A stretch of 60,777 nucleotides of DNA, taken from contig JAQSWL010000006.1 of the NCBI GenBank assembly GCA_029266655.1, positions 1-60,777 on the forward strand. The letters run 5' to 3'. The stretch comes from Candidatus Midichloriaceae bacterium. GTDB taxonomy: Bacteria; Pseudomonadota; Alphaproteobacteria; Rickettsiales; Midichloriaceae. The notes under the pieces are model-generated. The model was not told the origin of the DNA. It was given only the letters and a program-made list of their open reading frames with translations, and did not search any database. This document shows, one piece after another, positions 36,838-45,449 of the stretch (within the stretch, counting starts at the first letter, position 1; every line of letters starts with the position of its first letter). The translations under genes were made by a program, and so were the position numbers.

Positions 36838-37542
36838 ATGGCGATGATTGATAAATATAAAGATATGTTATCACGAAAACAGAGCTTATCCTCTTTTTCA
36901 ACTAATGATAAAATATCTAAAAATTGGTATAGTGATAGGTACGAATGGATGGTGGTGCAACGCAACCTGCTATTTGTGATTTTACTTGTTTCAATGGCCA
37001 TTATAGTGTTTTTAAATTTTAGCATAAGTTACATAAAGAGCACAAAAACTATAGAACCGTTTGTAATAGAGATAGAACCTAAAACCGGAGTCCCTACTGT
37101 TGTAGAGCCTTTAAGTATCGTGGCTTATAGCAGTAATGAAGTTATTAACCGTTACTTCATATGGCACTTCATAAAACTCCGGGAAGAGTATAATTACTTA
37201 ACCTCTCCAAGATCAACTCAAGAGGTAAGAGTGTTGTGTAACGATTCGGTATACAGCCAGTATCGCAGATCCATAGACCAAAATAACTTGCAAAGCCCTT
37301 ATAATCTTTATGGAACTTCAAGCACCAGAAATGCTGAGTTGAAGTCTTTAATCATGCAGAATAGCAATACTGCACAAGTAAGAATTCGCCTAAACGTAGA
37401 GGGAGCGCAAAAGTCCTCTATGGATAAGATTATACTTTTAACTTTTGAATATAATAATTTAGAATTACCGGATGATAAAAGGCTAATTAATCCATTAGGA
37501 TTCACAGTCACATCTTATAGAATTGATGATGAGAGGCTATAG
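36838..37542 (+). CDS. virB8: Type IV secretion protein VirB8
   Basis: Inner-membrane scaffold of the Vir (rvh) type IV secretion system. Of 234 residues, about 42-62 form the single membrane helix (LLFVILLVSMAIIVFLNF); the rest is the periplasmic NTF2-like domain that binds VirB9 and VirB10. It is the first vir gene after sodB and ends overlapping the start of virB9 by one base. The cluster virB8-B9-B10-B11-D4 is one of the two or more vir clusters usual in Rickettsiales; virB3, virB4, virB6, virB2 and virB7 are not in the window. Confidence 0.9.
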   Translation: MAMIDKYKDMLSRKQSLSSFSTNDKISKNWYSDRYEWMVVQRNLLFVILLVSMAIIVFLNFSISYIKSTKTIEPFVIEIEPKTGVPTVVEPLSIVAYSSNEVINRYFIWHFIKLREEYNYLTSPRSTQEVRVLCNDSVYSQYRRSIDQNNLQSPYNLYGTSSTRNAELKSLIMQNSNTAQVRIRLNVEGAQKSSMDKIILLTFEYNNLELPDDKRLINPLGFTVTSYRIDDERL

Positions 37543-38309
37543 TGCTAAGCAGTATAATTAAATGTATTATTTTAACGGCTTTATTTATAGGTGCTGGGTA
37601 TTTAGCACAAGCTGCCCCCACACCTTCTCCTAGTTTTTCTAAAGGAAAGCCTATTGCTCTTGATAGTAGAATTAAAACATATATATATAACGAAAATGAA
37701 GTATTTAAGCTTGTAATCCATCATGGATATCAAACCAGCATTGAATTTGCAGAAGGCGAGGAAATACAAACTATTTCTGTTGGAAACAATTATGCCTGGC
37801 AGATCACACCTGTAGGCAGAAGGTTATTTATCAAGCCTCTTGAAGAAAACATAGCAACAAACATGACAATACTAACCAATAAACGCTCCTATCATTTTGA
37901 TATTGAATCAAGGTTACTATCATATGCAGCAGATGATGAATTAGTTTATGTGGTTCGCTTCTTTTTCCCAGAAAGTGATTTTGACATAACTAGGCCTCAA
38001 ATTATTACTACGGAAGCAGATCCTATACCTGCGGTTAAGCCTTTTAACTTTAACTACACCTTTGCTGGCAAAGATGAATTTGCTCCTCTTAAAGTTTTTG
38101 ATGACGGGACCAATACTTTCTTTAAATTCCCAGAAAAGCTGCACTTACCTAAATTTGAGGTCGTAAAAGATAGCACCACTACTGAATTAACACCTAGAAG
38201 GAAAGGCGAGTATATAATTTTAAATTCAGTTGCCAAACATTTTAGATTAGTATTTGGTAATAATGTAGTAGATGTATATAACGAGAAATTACCCAGTGGA
38301 GGCTATTGA
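37542..38309 (+). CDS. virB9: Type IV secretion protein VirB9
   Basis: Outer-membrane core component with VirB7 and VirB10. The 255 residues start with a signal peptide (about 1-25, ending AQAAP), then the VirB9/CagX fold with SRIKTYIYNENEVF and, at the end, an immunoglobulin-like domain. The GTG start overlaps the virB8 stop, and its stop overlaps the virB10 start (TGATG), so all three are translationally coupled. Confidence 0.9.
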   Translation: MLSSIIKCIILTALFIGAGYLAQAAPTPSPSFSKGKPIALDSRIKTYIYNENEVFKLVIHHGYQTSIEFAEGEEIQTISVGNNYAWQITPVGRRLFIKPLEENIATNMTILTNKRSYHFDIESRLLSYAADDELVYVVRFFFPESDFDITRPQIITTEADPIPAVKPFNFNYTFAGKDEFAPLKVFDDGTNTFFKFPEKLHLPKFEVVKDSTTTELTPRRKGEYIILNSVAKHFRLVFGNNVVDVYNEKLPSGGY

Positions 38310-39775
38310 TGAAAGATGATTCTTCACAAGACGATATCTTGAATAAAGAAGCTGAGGTCGATGCTGGTAATAGTTATCCATCTCCTAATGATGCTGAGCC
38401 TGATAACGGCTTAAGAGCAACCCCTCCTATCGATAAACCATCTACTAAAAATTTTAAAGAACCTATCGTTACCTCTTCTATACCCCCTTCATCTTTTTCT
38501 TCTGTAGCAGCTGCTTCAGGGTCAAAGAAATTAATGCTAATAGGAATGTCTGGCGTTGTACTGCTGGGAATGTATTTTATCTTCAAAGAGATAAGTAATA
38601 GTAATAAAGTTGAGAAAACACCTTCGGAAAAAATCCAAGAACGCTCTCAGTTAGAGGCGCAAAAAATTATTAAAGAAGCAAAACCAGTATCAAATGCGGA
38701 TGAGATACAAGTTATACAGACGCCAAATTTACCGGAAACGCCTCCTATACAAGCTCCACAACCCCCTGAGCCACCTCCTCCTCCAGTACCATCCGTGCCA
38801 CAAGCACCTATCTTTCCTCAGCTAGGAACAGCTACTGAACCTGCTTTTTCCCCTCAAATAAGCACAGAAGCTTTCACAGGTAGAGGTGATGATGAAGCCC
38901 GTTTAAAAGCTCTTGAGGCAAGAAGGAAGTCTTCTATAATGATTTTAGGTGGCGCCACTACAGATTCTGGCAATAAGTCCAAAGAAGACAAAGACAAGGG
39001 AGCTGATGCTGCTGCTAAGGATAAATCTTCTTTCTTAGGTTTTGGAGAAGGAACATTTGGCGGAGGTGGCCTTTCTAAAACTAAAGCCACACAAGTTAAA
39101 GCAACCCAAATCGGGGACCTAGGAAGCTTAATAGCTCAGGGTAAAATTATTCATGCTGTTTTAGAAACAGCTATAAATACGGACTTACCTGGCACTCTAA
39201 GAGCAATAGTTACTAGAGATGTGTATGCTGAAGCTGGTAATAACGTGCTTATACCTAAAGGATCTAGAGTTATTGGCAAATACGATACTCAAGTTAAATC
39301 TGGACAGGTGCGCGTTGGCGTTATGTGGGGAAGATTAATCCGCCCAGATGGCGTAGATATTGCGATTGAGTCACAAGGAACCGATAATTTGGGTAGATCT
39401 GGTGTTGCTGGATATTTAGATGATAAATTCTTTACCAAGCTTGGTAATGCTTTCTTAATCTCATTCATGGTGCCTGCTATAACTGATAAAATCTTCCGTG
39501 TTAAAGGTGCAGATGAGCCTATTCAAACCACTACTTCAACCAATGCTTTGTTAGGTCCTACCGTTTCTACAACAAAGACTACAACATTTAAGCAAGAAAG
39601 GCTGAAGGAAAGTTCCGATAAATTCAATGAAGTTATTAGTAAATCAATTCAAGATTCTTTTGCTACTACACCTACTATTTTCATTGACCAAGGTACTGAA
39701 GTTAACATCTTTGTGAACCGAGATTTGATATTTCCATCTGACGCCATGACTGGCGGTGCTAAAATGGTAAGGTAA
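38309..39775 (+). CDS. virB10: Type IV secretion protein VirB10
   Basis: Spans both membranes and gates the channel in response to ATP hydrolysis. Order of parts: cytoplasmic polar tail, one membrane helix (about 73-93), a proline-rich periplasmic stretch (EPPPPPVPSVPQAP, about 150-163), then the TrbI/VirB10 beta-barrel domain (about 270-488) with IPKGSRVIGKYD and the C-terminal VNIFVNRDLIF. The ATG at 38309 has GGAGG eleven bases before it and is chosen over an adjacent TTG. Length is 488 residues. Confidence 0.93.
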   Translation: MKDDSSQDDILNKEAEVDAGNSYPSPNDAEPDNGLRATPPIDKPSTKNFKEPIVTSSIPPSSFSSVAAASGSKKLMLIGMSGVVLLGMYFIFKEISNSNKVEKTPSEKIQERSQLEAQKIIKEAKPVSNADEIQVIQTPNLPETPPIQAPQPPEPPPPPVPSVPQAPIFPQLGTATEPAFSPQISTEAFTGRGDDEARLKALEARRKSSIMILGGATTDSGNKSKEDKDKGADAAAKDKSSFLGFGEGTFGGGGLSKTKATQVKATQIGDLGSLIAQGKIIHAVLETAINTDLPGTLRAIVTRDVYAEAGNNVLIPKGSRVIGKYDTQVKSGQVRVGVMWGRLIRPDGVDIAIESQGTDNLGRSGVAGYLDDKFFTKLGNAFLISFMVPAITDKIFRVKGADEPIQTTTSTNALLGPTVSTTKTTTFKQERLKESSDKFNEVISKSIQDSFATTPTIFIDQGTEVNIFVNRDLIFPSDAMTGGAKMVR

Positions 39776-39779
39776 GATA

Positions 39780-40763
39780 ATGAGCTTAACTGCACTGGAA
39801 ACTTACCTTGAGCCACTAAAACGAATCTTTGATGAAGAAGGCGTTAGTGAGATATCAATAAATAGGCCATTTGAAGCTTGGATAGAAAATAAAGGCGATA
39901 TTAGATATGAGAGCATACCTGAGTTAGATCTTGAGCATTTAAAAGGGCTCGCTCAGTTAGTTGCTCAGTCAACCGAACAGCGCATTAGCGAAGAAACACC
40001 TTTGCTTTCAGCCACATTACCAACAGGGTTTAGGATTCAGATAGTGATGCCGCCTGCATGTGAGCCTGGCACCGTTGCTATGTCTATACGTAAGCCATCC
40101 ACTATTAAAATGGATTTAAACGCATATGAACAACTGGGAGCATTTAATAATACTTCAGCAGATGAGCTAAAAGATGAAAATGCTGAAAAACTCAGCAAAT
40201 TATTAGTTGAAGGAAAATTTAAGGAATTTCTGACAACTGCAGTTATTACAAAACAAAATATTATAGTAAGTGGAGGCACCTCAACTGGTAAGACCACATT
40301 TACTAATGCAATGCTTAAAGCAATACCTGATGAAGAACGAATTATAACTGTTGAGGATGCAAGAGAAATAGAACTTTCAAACCATCCAAACCGTATTCAT
40401 CTAATAGCTTCTAAAGGTGGGCAAGGGCGCTCCCAAGTAAATACCCAAGATTTGATAGAGGCATGCTTAAGATTGCGGCCAGATAGAATAATAGTTGGGG
40501 AATTACGCGGCTTAGAAGCTTTCAGCTTTCTAAGAGCTATTAACACTGGCCACCCTGGCTCTATTTCCACTTTGCATGCTGACACCCCAATGATGGCAAT
40601 TGAACAATTAAAGCTCATGGTTATGCAGGCAGGTCTTGGTATGCCACCTGCTGAAATAAAAGAATATATCTTGAACGTTATTGATATTGTGATTCAATTA
40701 AAGAGAGGAGCAAAAGGCCGAAGGTTTATATCAGAAATTTATTATCGTGATGCAAGGAAGTAA
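39780..40763 (+). CDS. virB11: Type IV secretion ATPase VirB11
   Basis: Hexameric traffic ATPase at the cytoplasmic base of the secretion channel. The 327 residues contain Walker A GGTSTGKTTF (about 163), the Asp box VEDAREIEL, Walker B region RIIVGELRG and the His box GHPGSISTLHAD. The start is four bases after the virB10 stop. Confidence 0.95.
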   Translation: MSLTALETYLEPLKRIFDEEGVSEISINRPFEAWIENKGDIRYESIPELDLEHLKGLAQLVAQSTEQRISEETPLLSATLPTGFRIQIVMPPACEPGTVAMSIRKPSTIKMDLNAYEQLGAFNNTSADELKDENAEKLSKLLVEGKFKEFLTTAVITKQNIIVSGGTSTGKTTFTNAMLKAIPDEERIITVEDAREIELSNHPNRIHLIASKGGQGRSQVNTQDLIEACLRLRPDRIIVGELRGLEAFSFLRAINTGHPGSISTLHADTPMMAIEQLKLMVMQAGLGMPPAEIKEYILNVIDIVIQLKRGAKGRRFISEIYYRDARK

Positions 40764-40774
40764 GAGTTTTATTT

Positions 40775-42556
40775 ATGGGTGATGGATTTGTAAATACTTT
40801 TAGAAACGTGATATTAGCAATAATAGCTAGTATAATGCTTTTGTGTTTTTCGCTATACATCAGCTCCATAGCATTTTTATTTTCAGAATATCCCATTCAG
40901 TCTCTTAACTTAGATTTGGTAGTATCGTTAAAACCTACAGCTATTATATATACATGGCTCATATGGTGGATTACAAATTTTAAAGTCATACCAATTGTTT
41001 ATCATAATTATGTTATTGCCAGGCTACTTGGCAGCATGTTCATCCCTTTAATTACCACTGTACTTTTTGTGTGGAAATATCGTCACGAAATTTATGAACG
41101 CAGGCCATTTAAAAGAGAGGAATCTTTACATGGCGATGCTCGCTGGGCTACTGAGAGTGATGTTAAATCCGCAGGGTTACGCTCAAAAAACGGGTTAATG
41201 TTGGGGCAAGATAAGCGAGGTTATTATGTTGCTGGCGGCTATCAGCATGCACTGCTGTTTGCTCCTACCGGTTCTGGTAAAGGTGTGGGGTTTGTAATTC
41301 CTAACTTATTGTATTGGGATGAATCGGTTTTTTGTCACGATATTAAACTTGAAAACTATGAGTTAACCAGCGGTTGGCGCAAAAAGATGGGGCAAGAAGT
41401 TTATGTTTGGAGCCCTGCCGATCCAGATGGATACACTCACTGTTATAACCCTATTGACTGGGTTAGCTCAAAACCTGGGCAAATGGTAGATGACGTGCAA
41501 AAAATTGCTAACCTCATAATGCCTGAAAAAGAGTTTTGGAATAATGAAGCACGTTCATTGTTTTTAGGAGTAGTGCTTTACCTGCTGGCTGTGCCCGAGA
41601 AAGTTAAATCTTTTGGTGAGGTGGTTCGCACCATGCGCAGTGATGATGTTGTATATAACTTAGCCGTGGTACTTGATACTATTGGCCAGGATATACATCC
41701 AGTAGCTTACATGAATATTGCAGCGTTCCTTCAAAAAGCAGATAAAGAGCGGAGTGGTGTTATCTCCACTATGAACTCTAATCTTGAGCTGTGGGCAAAC
41801 CCATTGATTGATACTGCAACCGCATCAAGTGACTTTAATATCTTAGAATTCAAAAAGAAAAAAGTAACCGTTTACGTAGGACTAACACCTGATAACTTAA
41901 AAAGACTACAGCCACTAATGCAGGTGTTTTATCAGCAAGCAACGGAATTCCTATGCCGGAAAATGCCTTCTAAAGATGAGCCACATGGCGTTTTATTCAT
42001 GATGGATGAGTTTCCAAGCCTTGGTAAGATGGAACAATTCATGACTGGTATCGCATATTTTAGGGGGTATCATGTTCGCTTATTTTTAATTATTCAAGAT
42101 ACCGAGCAACTTAAGGGTATTTATGAAGAATCTGGAATGAACTCGTTTTTATCTAACTCAACTTATAGGGTAACCTTTGCTGCGAATAATATGGAAACAG
42201 CAAACTTAATATCACAGTTGGTGGGGAATAAAACTGTAGACCAAGCTTCTTTAAACTCACCTAAGTTCTTAGACTTTAACCCAGCCTCTCGTTCTGTAAA
42301 CGTATCTAAAGCACAGCGTGCATTGCTCCTGCCTCAAGAAGTTATTGGATTACCTAGAGATGAACAAATTGTGCTTATCGAATCTAAACCACCAATTAAG
42401 TCCAAGAAGATTCTTTATTATAAAGATTCTTTCTTCACTAAACGCCTGTTGCCTCCTATAACTGTGCCTCAGCAAGAACCTTATGATCCTAGAAAAGCAA
42501 AAGATTTACTAAGTAAAAAAGAAAAAATTACTTCAAATAAAGATGAAGATACTTAA
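40775..42556 (+). CDS. virD4: Type IV secretion coupling protein VirD4
   Basis: Receptor ATPase that selects substrates and hands them to the channel; its presence points to protein (or DNA) export. Two N-terminal membrane regions (about 8-35 and 65-105), then Walker A APTGSGKGVGF (about 163) and Walker B LFMMDEFPSLGK (about 407). The C-terminus is Lys/Asp rich. The 593 residues are typical for Rickettsiales. It ends the sodB-virD4 block; repeat A copy 3 follows after 10 bases. Confidence 0.95.
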   Translation: MGDGFVNTFRNVILAIIASIMLLCFSLYISSIAFLFSEYPIQSLNLDLVVSLKPTAIIYTWLIWWITNFKVIPIVYHNYVIARLLGSMFIPLITTVLFVWKYRHEIYERRPFKREESLHGDARWATESDVKSAGLRSKNGLMLGQDKRGYYVAGGYQHALLFAPTGSGKGVGFVIPNLLYWDESVFCHDIKLENYELTSGWRKKMGQEVYVWSPADPDGYTHCYNPIDWVSSKPGQMVDDVQKIANLIMPEKEFWNNEARSLFLGVVLYLLAVPEKVKSFGEVVRTMRSDDVVYNLAVVLDTIGQDIHPVAYMNIAAFLQKADKERSGVISTMNSNLELWANPLIDTATASSDFNILEFKKKKVTVYVGLTPDNLKRLQPLMQVFYQQATEFLCRKMPSKDEPHGVLFMMDEFPSLGKMEQFMTGIAYFRGYHVRLFLIIQDTEQLKGIYEESGMNSFLSNSTYRVTFAANNMETANLISQLVGNKTVDQASLNSPKFLDFNPASRSVNVSKAQRALLLPQEVIGLPRDEQIVLIESKPPIKSKKILYYKDSFFTKRLLPPITVPQQEPYDPRKAKDLLSKKEKITSNKDEDT

Positions 42557-42566
42557 TGCATAGATG

Positions 42567-42673
42567 CTATGGCTAAAGAATTTTAATTTGAATAGGAGCG
42601 AGAAACGAAATGTAGCAAGCCCTACATGAGTGATCGAGCAGGGCGTAGTCAAATTATAAAGGCTTAGCTATAA
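42567..42673 (+). repeat. Dispersed palindromic repeat family A, copy 3 (diverged)
   Basis: Matches the other two copies over about 107 bp, with changes in the middle (GCAAGCCCTACAT in place of TAAAACCTACAT, and GAGCAGGGCG for GAGCAACGCG). It fills the 119-bp gap between the ends of the converging virD4 and ada genes. Confidence 0.85.
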
Positions 42674-42675
42674 CA

Positions 42676-43758
42676 TTAATAGTCTTTAACTCTACCATTA
42701 CCTTCAAAATAGCCTTCGCTTCGCTTTTCCAAACTTAACAGCCTTTGTTTGCGCACCACTCCACTATTATAACCACCTAAAGAACCATTAGAATTAACTA
42801 CTCTATGACATGGGACAATAATCGAGATTGGATTCTTTCCTATTAAACTAGCAATAGCTCGTACTGCCTTACTTTTGCCAATAGAGTTTGCAATTTCCAA
42901 ATAAGTAGTAATTTTTCCATATGGAATTTTATGCACCTCGTTCCAAATTTTTTTCTGTAATTTAGATCCAGTAACGTTTATCGGTGTTGTAAAAGTCTTA
43001 AGAGAACCTTTAAAATAATCATCTAACTCTTTTTGCAATAATTCCATAGGCTTAGTAACGCCTGGAATAATTATAGCTTTCATCCCAAGTCTAATTCTTT
43101 CAATCTCTAACTCCAGGTCTTTTCTATCAATAAATCCAAGAAACACTATCGCCTTGTCATTAGAAATGGCAAGCATTGCTCCAAAACGAGTTCTTATCCA
43201 AGATTCGTGCAAAACTCGTTTTGGCTTGAGTAAAGTTGGCTCCAAACCTAATTTCCCACGAATTAAGTCTGTAAGTGGATTGCTAGATTTATATTCTATA
43301 GACCCTTGCGCATCTTTTAGAGTTTTGCTAGATATGAGTTTTTCAACCATAGCTCCTAGCTTTCTAGCTTTTACGTATTCTACAAAGGTCATTCCAAAGC
43401 GTTTTTTGAATTGCCTACGAACAATATCGCTTGTCGTTTTTAATTCATAGAAGTCTATTTCAACCCATTCCTTTTCTAAGTCTTCATCAACTTTTTGTAT
43501 TATAGCTTCAACTAAATCCATAGGGCCAGAAAATGTCCTAATAGGACAGCAGTACTTACACGGTTTATATAAAGCGGCAGTGGCGTCTTCAATACTCTCA
43601 AAAAATTCACAGTTTTCAAATCTTGGTTTTCTCTTAGGACATGTTACTCTACAGAATTTTTTTGTTGTTTTAACCCCCACGTAGAAAACCCCTTCATACT
43701 CGGGATTCCGAGATAAAAAAGCTTGATAATAATTTAATTTTTGGCTATTTGGGGTCAT
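42676..43758 (-). CDS. ada: Bifunctional Ada protein (DNA methylation repair and regulator)
   Basis: Repairs methyl phosphotriesters and O6-methylguanine in DNA and, once methylated, activates transcription. All three parts are visible in 360 residues: the zinc domain with Cys 36, 40, 67 and 70 (KKFCRVTCPKRKP and PCKYC), an AraC-type helix-turn-helix region about 85-150 (VRRQFKKRFGMTFVEYVKARKL), and the methyltransferase domain with PCHRVV (Cys about 315). Length and order equal E. coli Ada. The ATG is at 43758. Complete Ada is unusual in strongly reduced Rickettsiales. Confidence 0.93.
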   Translation of the reverse strand: MTPNSQKLNYYQAFLSRNPEYEGVFYVGVKTTKKFCRVTCPKRKPRFENCEFFESIEDATAALYKPCKYCCPIRTFSGPMDLVEAIIQKVDEDLEKEWVEIDFYELKTTSDIVRRQFKKRFGMTFVEYVKARKLGAMVEKLISSKTLKDAQGSIEYKSSNPLTDLIRGKLGLEPTLLKPKRVLHESWIRTRFGAMLAISNDKAIVFLGFIDRKDLELEIERIRLGMKAIIIPGVTKPMELLQKELDDYFKGSLKTFTTPINVTGSKLQKKIWNEVHKIPYGKITTYLEIANSIGKSKAVRAIASLIGKNPISIIVPCHRVVNSNGSLGGYNSGVVRKQRLLSLEKRSEGYFEGNGRVKDY

Positions 43759-43848
43759 TTAGCACTTCCTGAAAACTTATATAGATACAACTATATATAA
43801 TATAATAATGTAAAATAGAGTCGCATCTTTTGCATTTATAGCGCATTT

Positions 43849-44724
43849 CTAACGGAAAATAAATAGCTTTAGATCTTCTAATAATCTATGAAAAACCAAT
43901 TTGTTAAACGAATGGCCCATATTTTCATATTCAATAAACTTTGCACCAGCAATTAATTGAGCTAATTTCCTGCCATGCTCCACTGGTAATATGAAATCAT
44001 CTTTGCCATGAATCACTAAAGTCTTAGCTTTAATTTTATGCAAATCGTTATGCAGATCTTTAGATGAAGCCATCGCTATACTATGGTTATGTACATGAGT
44101 TAAGCTTTTTAAGCGCTTTAAAATCCTACCTTCAAAAATTCTGGTTTCAATTAAATGCTCTGGCATCAACATTATCTTCTTTAAAGCTTGCTCATACATA
44201 GCATGCGCTTCTTCTGAGCTAGAAGCTTTAATCCCTAAAATTGATTGATAATACTTTAGTATTTGCTGATTAGAAGATGGCAACTCATGATGAGATGTAT
44301 CTTTACCTTCAAAGCCATCAACAAACACCAAGTGGTTTGGAGTAGACATGATGCACGTTAAGCTCATAACCCGCCCAGGGTGGTTAATGGCGATGTTTTG
44401 TGCAATTTGCCCACCCATAGATGCACCAATAAAATGTGCACTCTCAAGGCAGTAACTATCTAGTATTGCAAGAGCATCATTTGCTAAATCAGATAAATAA
44501 TAAGGTTTTGCAAAATAATCTATGCGAGATGATTTACCAGTGTCTCTATGATCATATCTAATTATAAACAACCCTAAGTTAGCAAGTGCTTCACAAAAAC
44601 TATCTTGCCACATAATCCCTTGAGCAGTGGCACCCATAATTAAAATAACGGGAGGGTTAGATCTTTCCCCAAAACTTTGGGTGAATATTTCAATTCCGTC
44701 TGTATATACAATCTTACTGTTCAT
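43849..44724 (-). CDS. Alpha/beta hydrolase
   Basis: A soluble 291-residue hydrolase. The nucleophile elbow GASMGGQIA (Ser about 98), the acid in HGKDDFILP and the final His in ENMGHSFN give a full catalytic triad, and YDHRDTGKSSR is the usual oxyanion-side loop. The substrate is not apparent; esterase or epoxide-hydrolase-like activity is possible. It starts three bases after the end of the deaminase gene. Confidence 0.85.
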   Translation of the reverse strand: MNSKIVYTDGIEIFTQSFGERSNPPVILIMGATAQGIMWQDSFCEALANLGLFIIRYDHRDTGKSSRIDYFAKPYYLSDLANDALAILDSYCLESAHFIGASMGGQIAQNIAINHPGRVMSLTCIMSTPNHLVFVDGFEGKDTSHHELPSSNQQILKYYQSILGIKASSSEEAHAMYEQALKKIMLMPEHLIETRIFEGRILKRLKSLTHVHNHSIAMASSKDLHNDLHKIKAKTLVIHGKDDFILPVEHGRKLAQLIAGAKFIEYENMGHSFNKLVFHRLLEDLKLFIFR

Positions 44725-44727
44725 ATT

Positions 44728-45258
44728 TCATGGATGATGTGCCATAACTAAAGGGAATGTTTGGCCTCTATATAATCCCTCGATTGAGACCATTTTACCA
44801 CTAAATCCTCTGATCACAACTCCAGATTCGCTCATCATTTCTCTTGATATATCCATGCTACGCTTCCAGTCACCTTCTTGGCCATATTGATTTCCAGGAA
44901 AATTGATATCATATATCACCTCTTTAATCCCAGATTGTATAATAGATTTAGTGCATCTAGAGCATGGTATCCAAGGAGTATACAGGATACAGTCTTTTGT
45001 TGGAACTCCATTAAGAGCGCAATGCAAAATAGCATTTTCTTCAGAATGGTTAATAGCCAAAAGCTTATATTCCCTATCTTCATAACGATAATTTCTATCA
45101 GCAACGCCTCTAGGGAGGCCATTATAACCAGTTGCTCGTATTTCCTTATCTGGACCAATTATTACAGCCCCTACTCTAGTAGAAGGGTCCTTGCTCTTCA
45201 TAGAGACCAAATAGGCCATAGTCATAAAATATTGGTCCCAATCAAAACTCTTTAGCAT
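44728..45258 (-). CDS. dCMP deaminase family protein
   Basis: Zinc-dependent cytidine/deoxycytidylate deaminase that would make dUMP for thymidylate synthesis. The metal and catalytic site is HSEENAI (His-x-Glu) and PCSRC (two Cys) with TPWIPC; the start FDWDQYFMTMAYLVSMKSKDPST matches ComEB/dCMP deaminases. The ATG at 45258 is favoured: GAGGA lies nine bases upstream, while the alternative TTG at 45273 overlaps it. 176 residues. Repeat B copy 3 ends 24 bases upstream of the start. Confidence 0.88.
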   Translation of the reverse strand: MLKSFDWDQYFMTMAYLVSMKSKDPSTRVGAVIIGPDKEIRATGYNGLPRGVADRNYRYEDREYKLLAINHSEENAILHCALNGVPTKDCILYTPWIPCSRCTKSIIQSGIKEVIYDINFPGNQYGQEGDWKRSMDISREMMSESGVVIRGFSGKMVSIEGLYRGQTFPLVMAHHP

Positions 45259-45281
45259 TTTTGCTTTCCTCAAATTCAGTC

Positions 45282-45440
45282 AATATACTCCGTTAATTTG
45301 AAAAATTGGAGCGTAGCAGCTAATTTCTTCGCGTCCGCACCTATTAGTATAGGCTTACGGTGCTCAAATTGCTGCTCCTCCCACTTTTTCAAATTCACTG
45401 TCGTCTATACCTTTTTTCCTACTCTTAATTTACTAGAGGT
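45282..45440 (-). repeat. Intergenic repeat family B, copy 3
   Basis: Read on the minus strand it gives the full family B unit, from ACCTCTAGTAAATTAAGAGT to CAAATTAACGGAGTATATT, including AGGAGCAGCAATT and the inner TAAGCCTATACTAATAGG hairpin. It begins nine bases after the phzF-like stop and ends before the deaminase gene, so again it joins two co-directional genes. Confidence 0.87.
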
Positions 45441-45449
45441 ATATATGGA

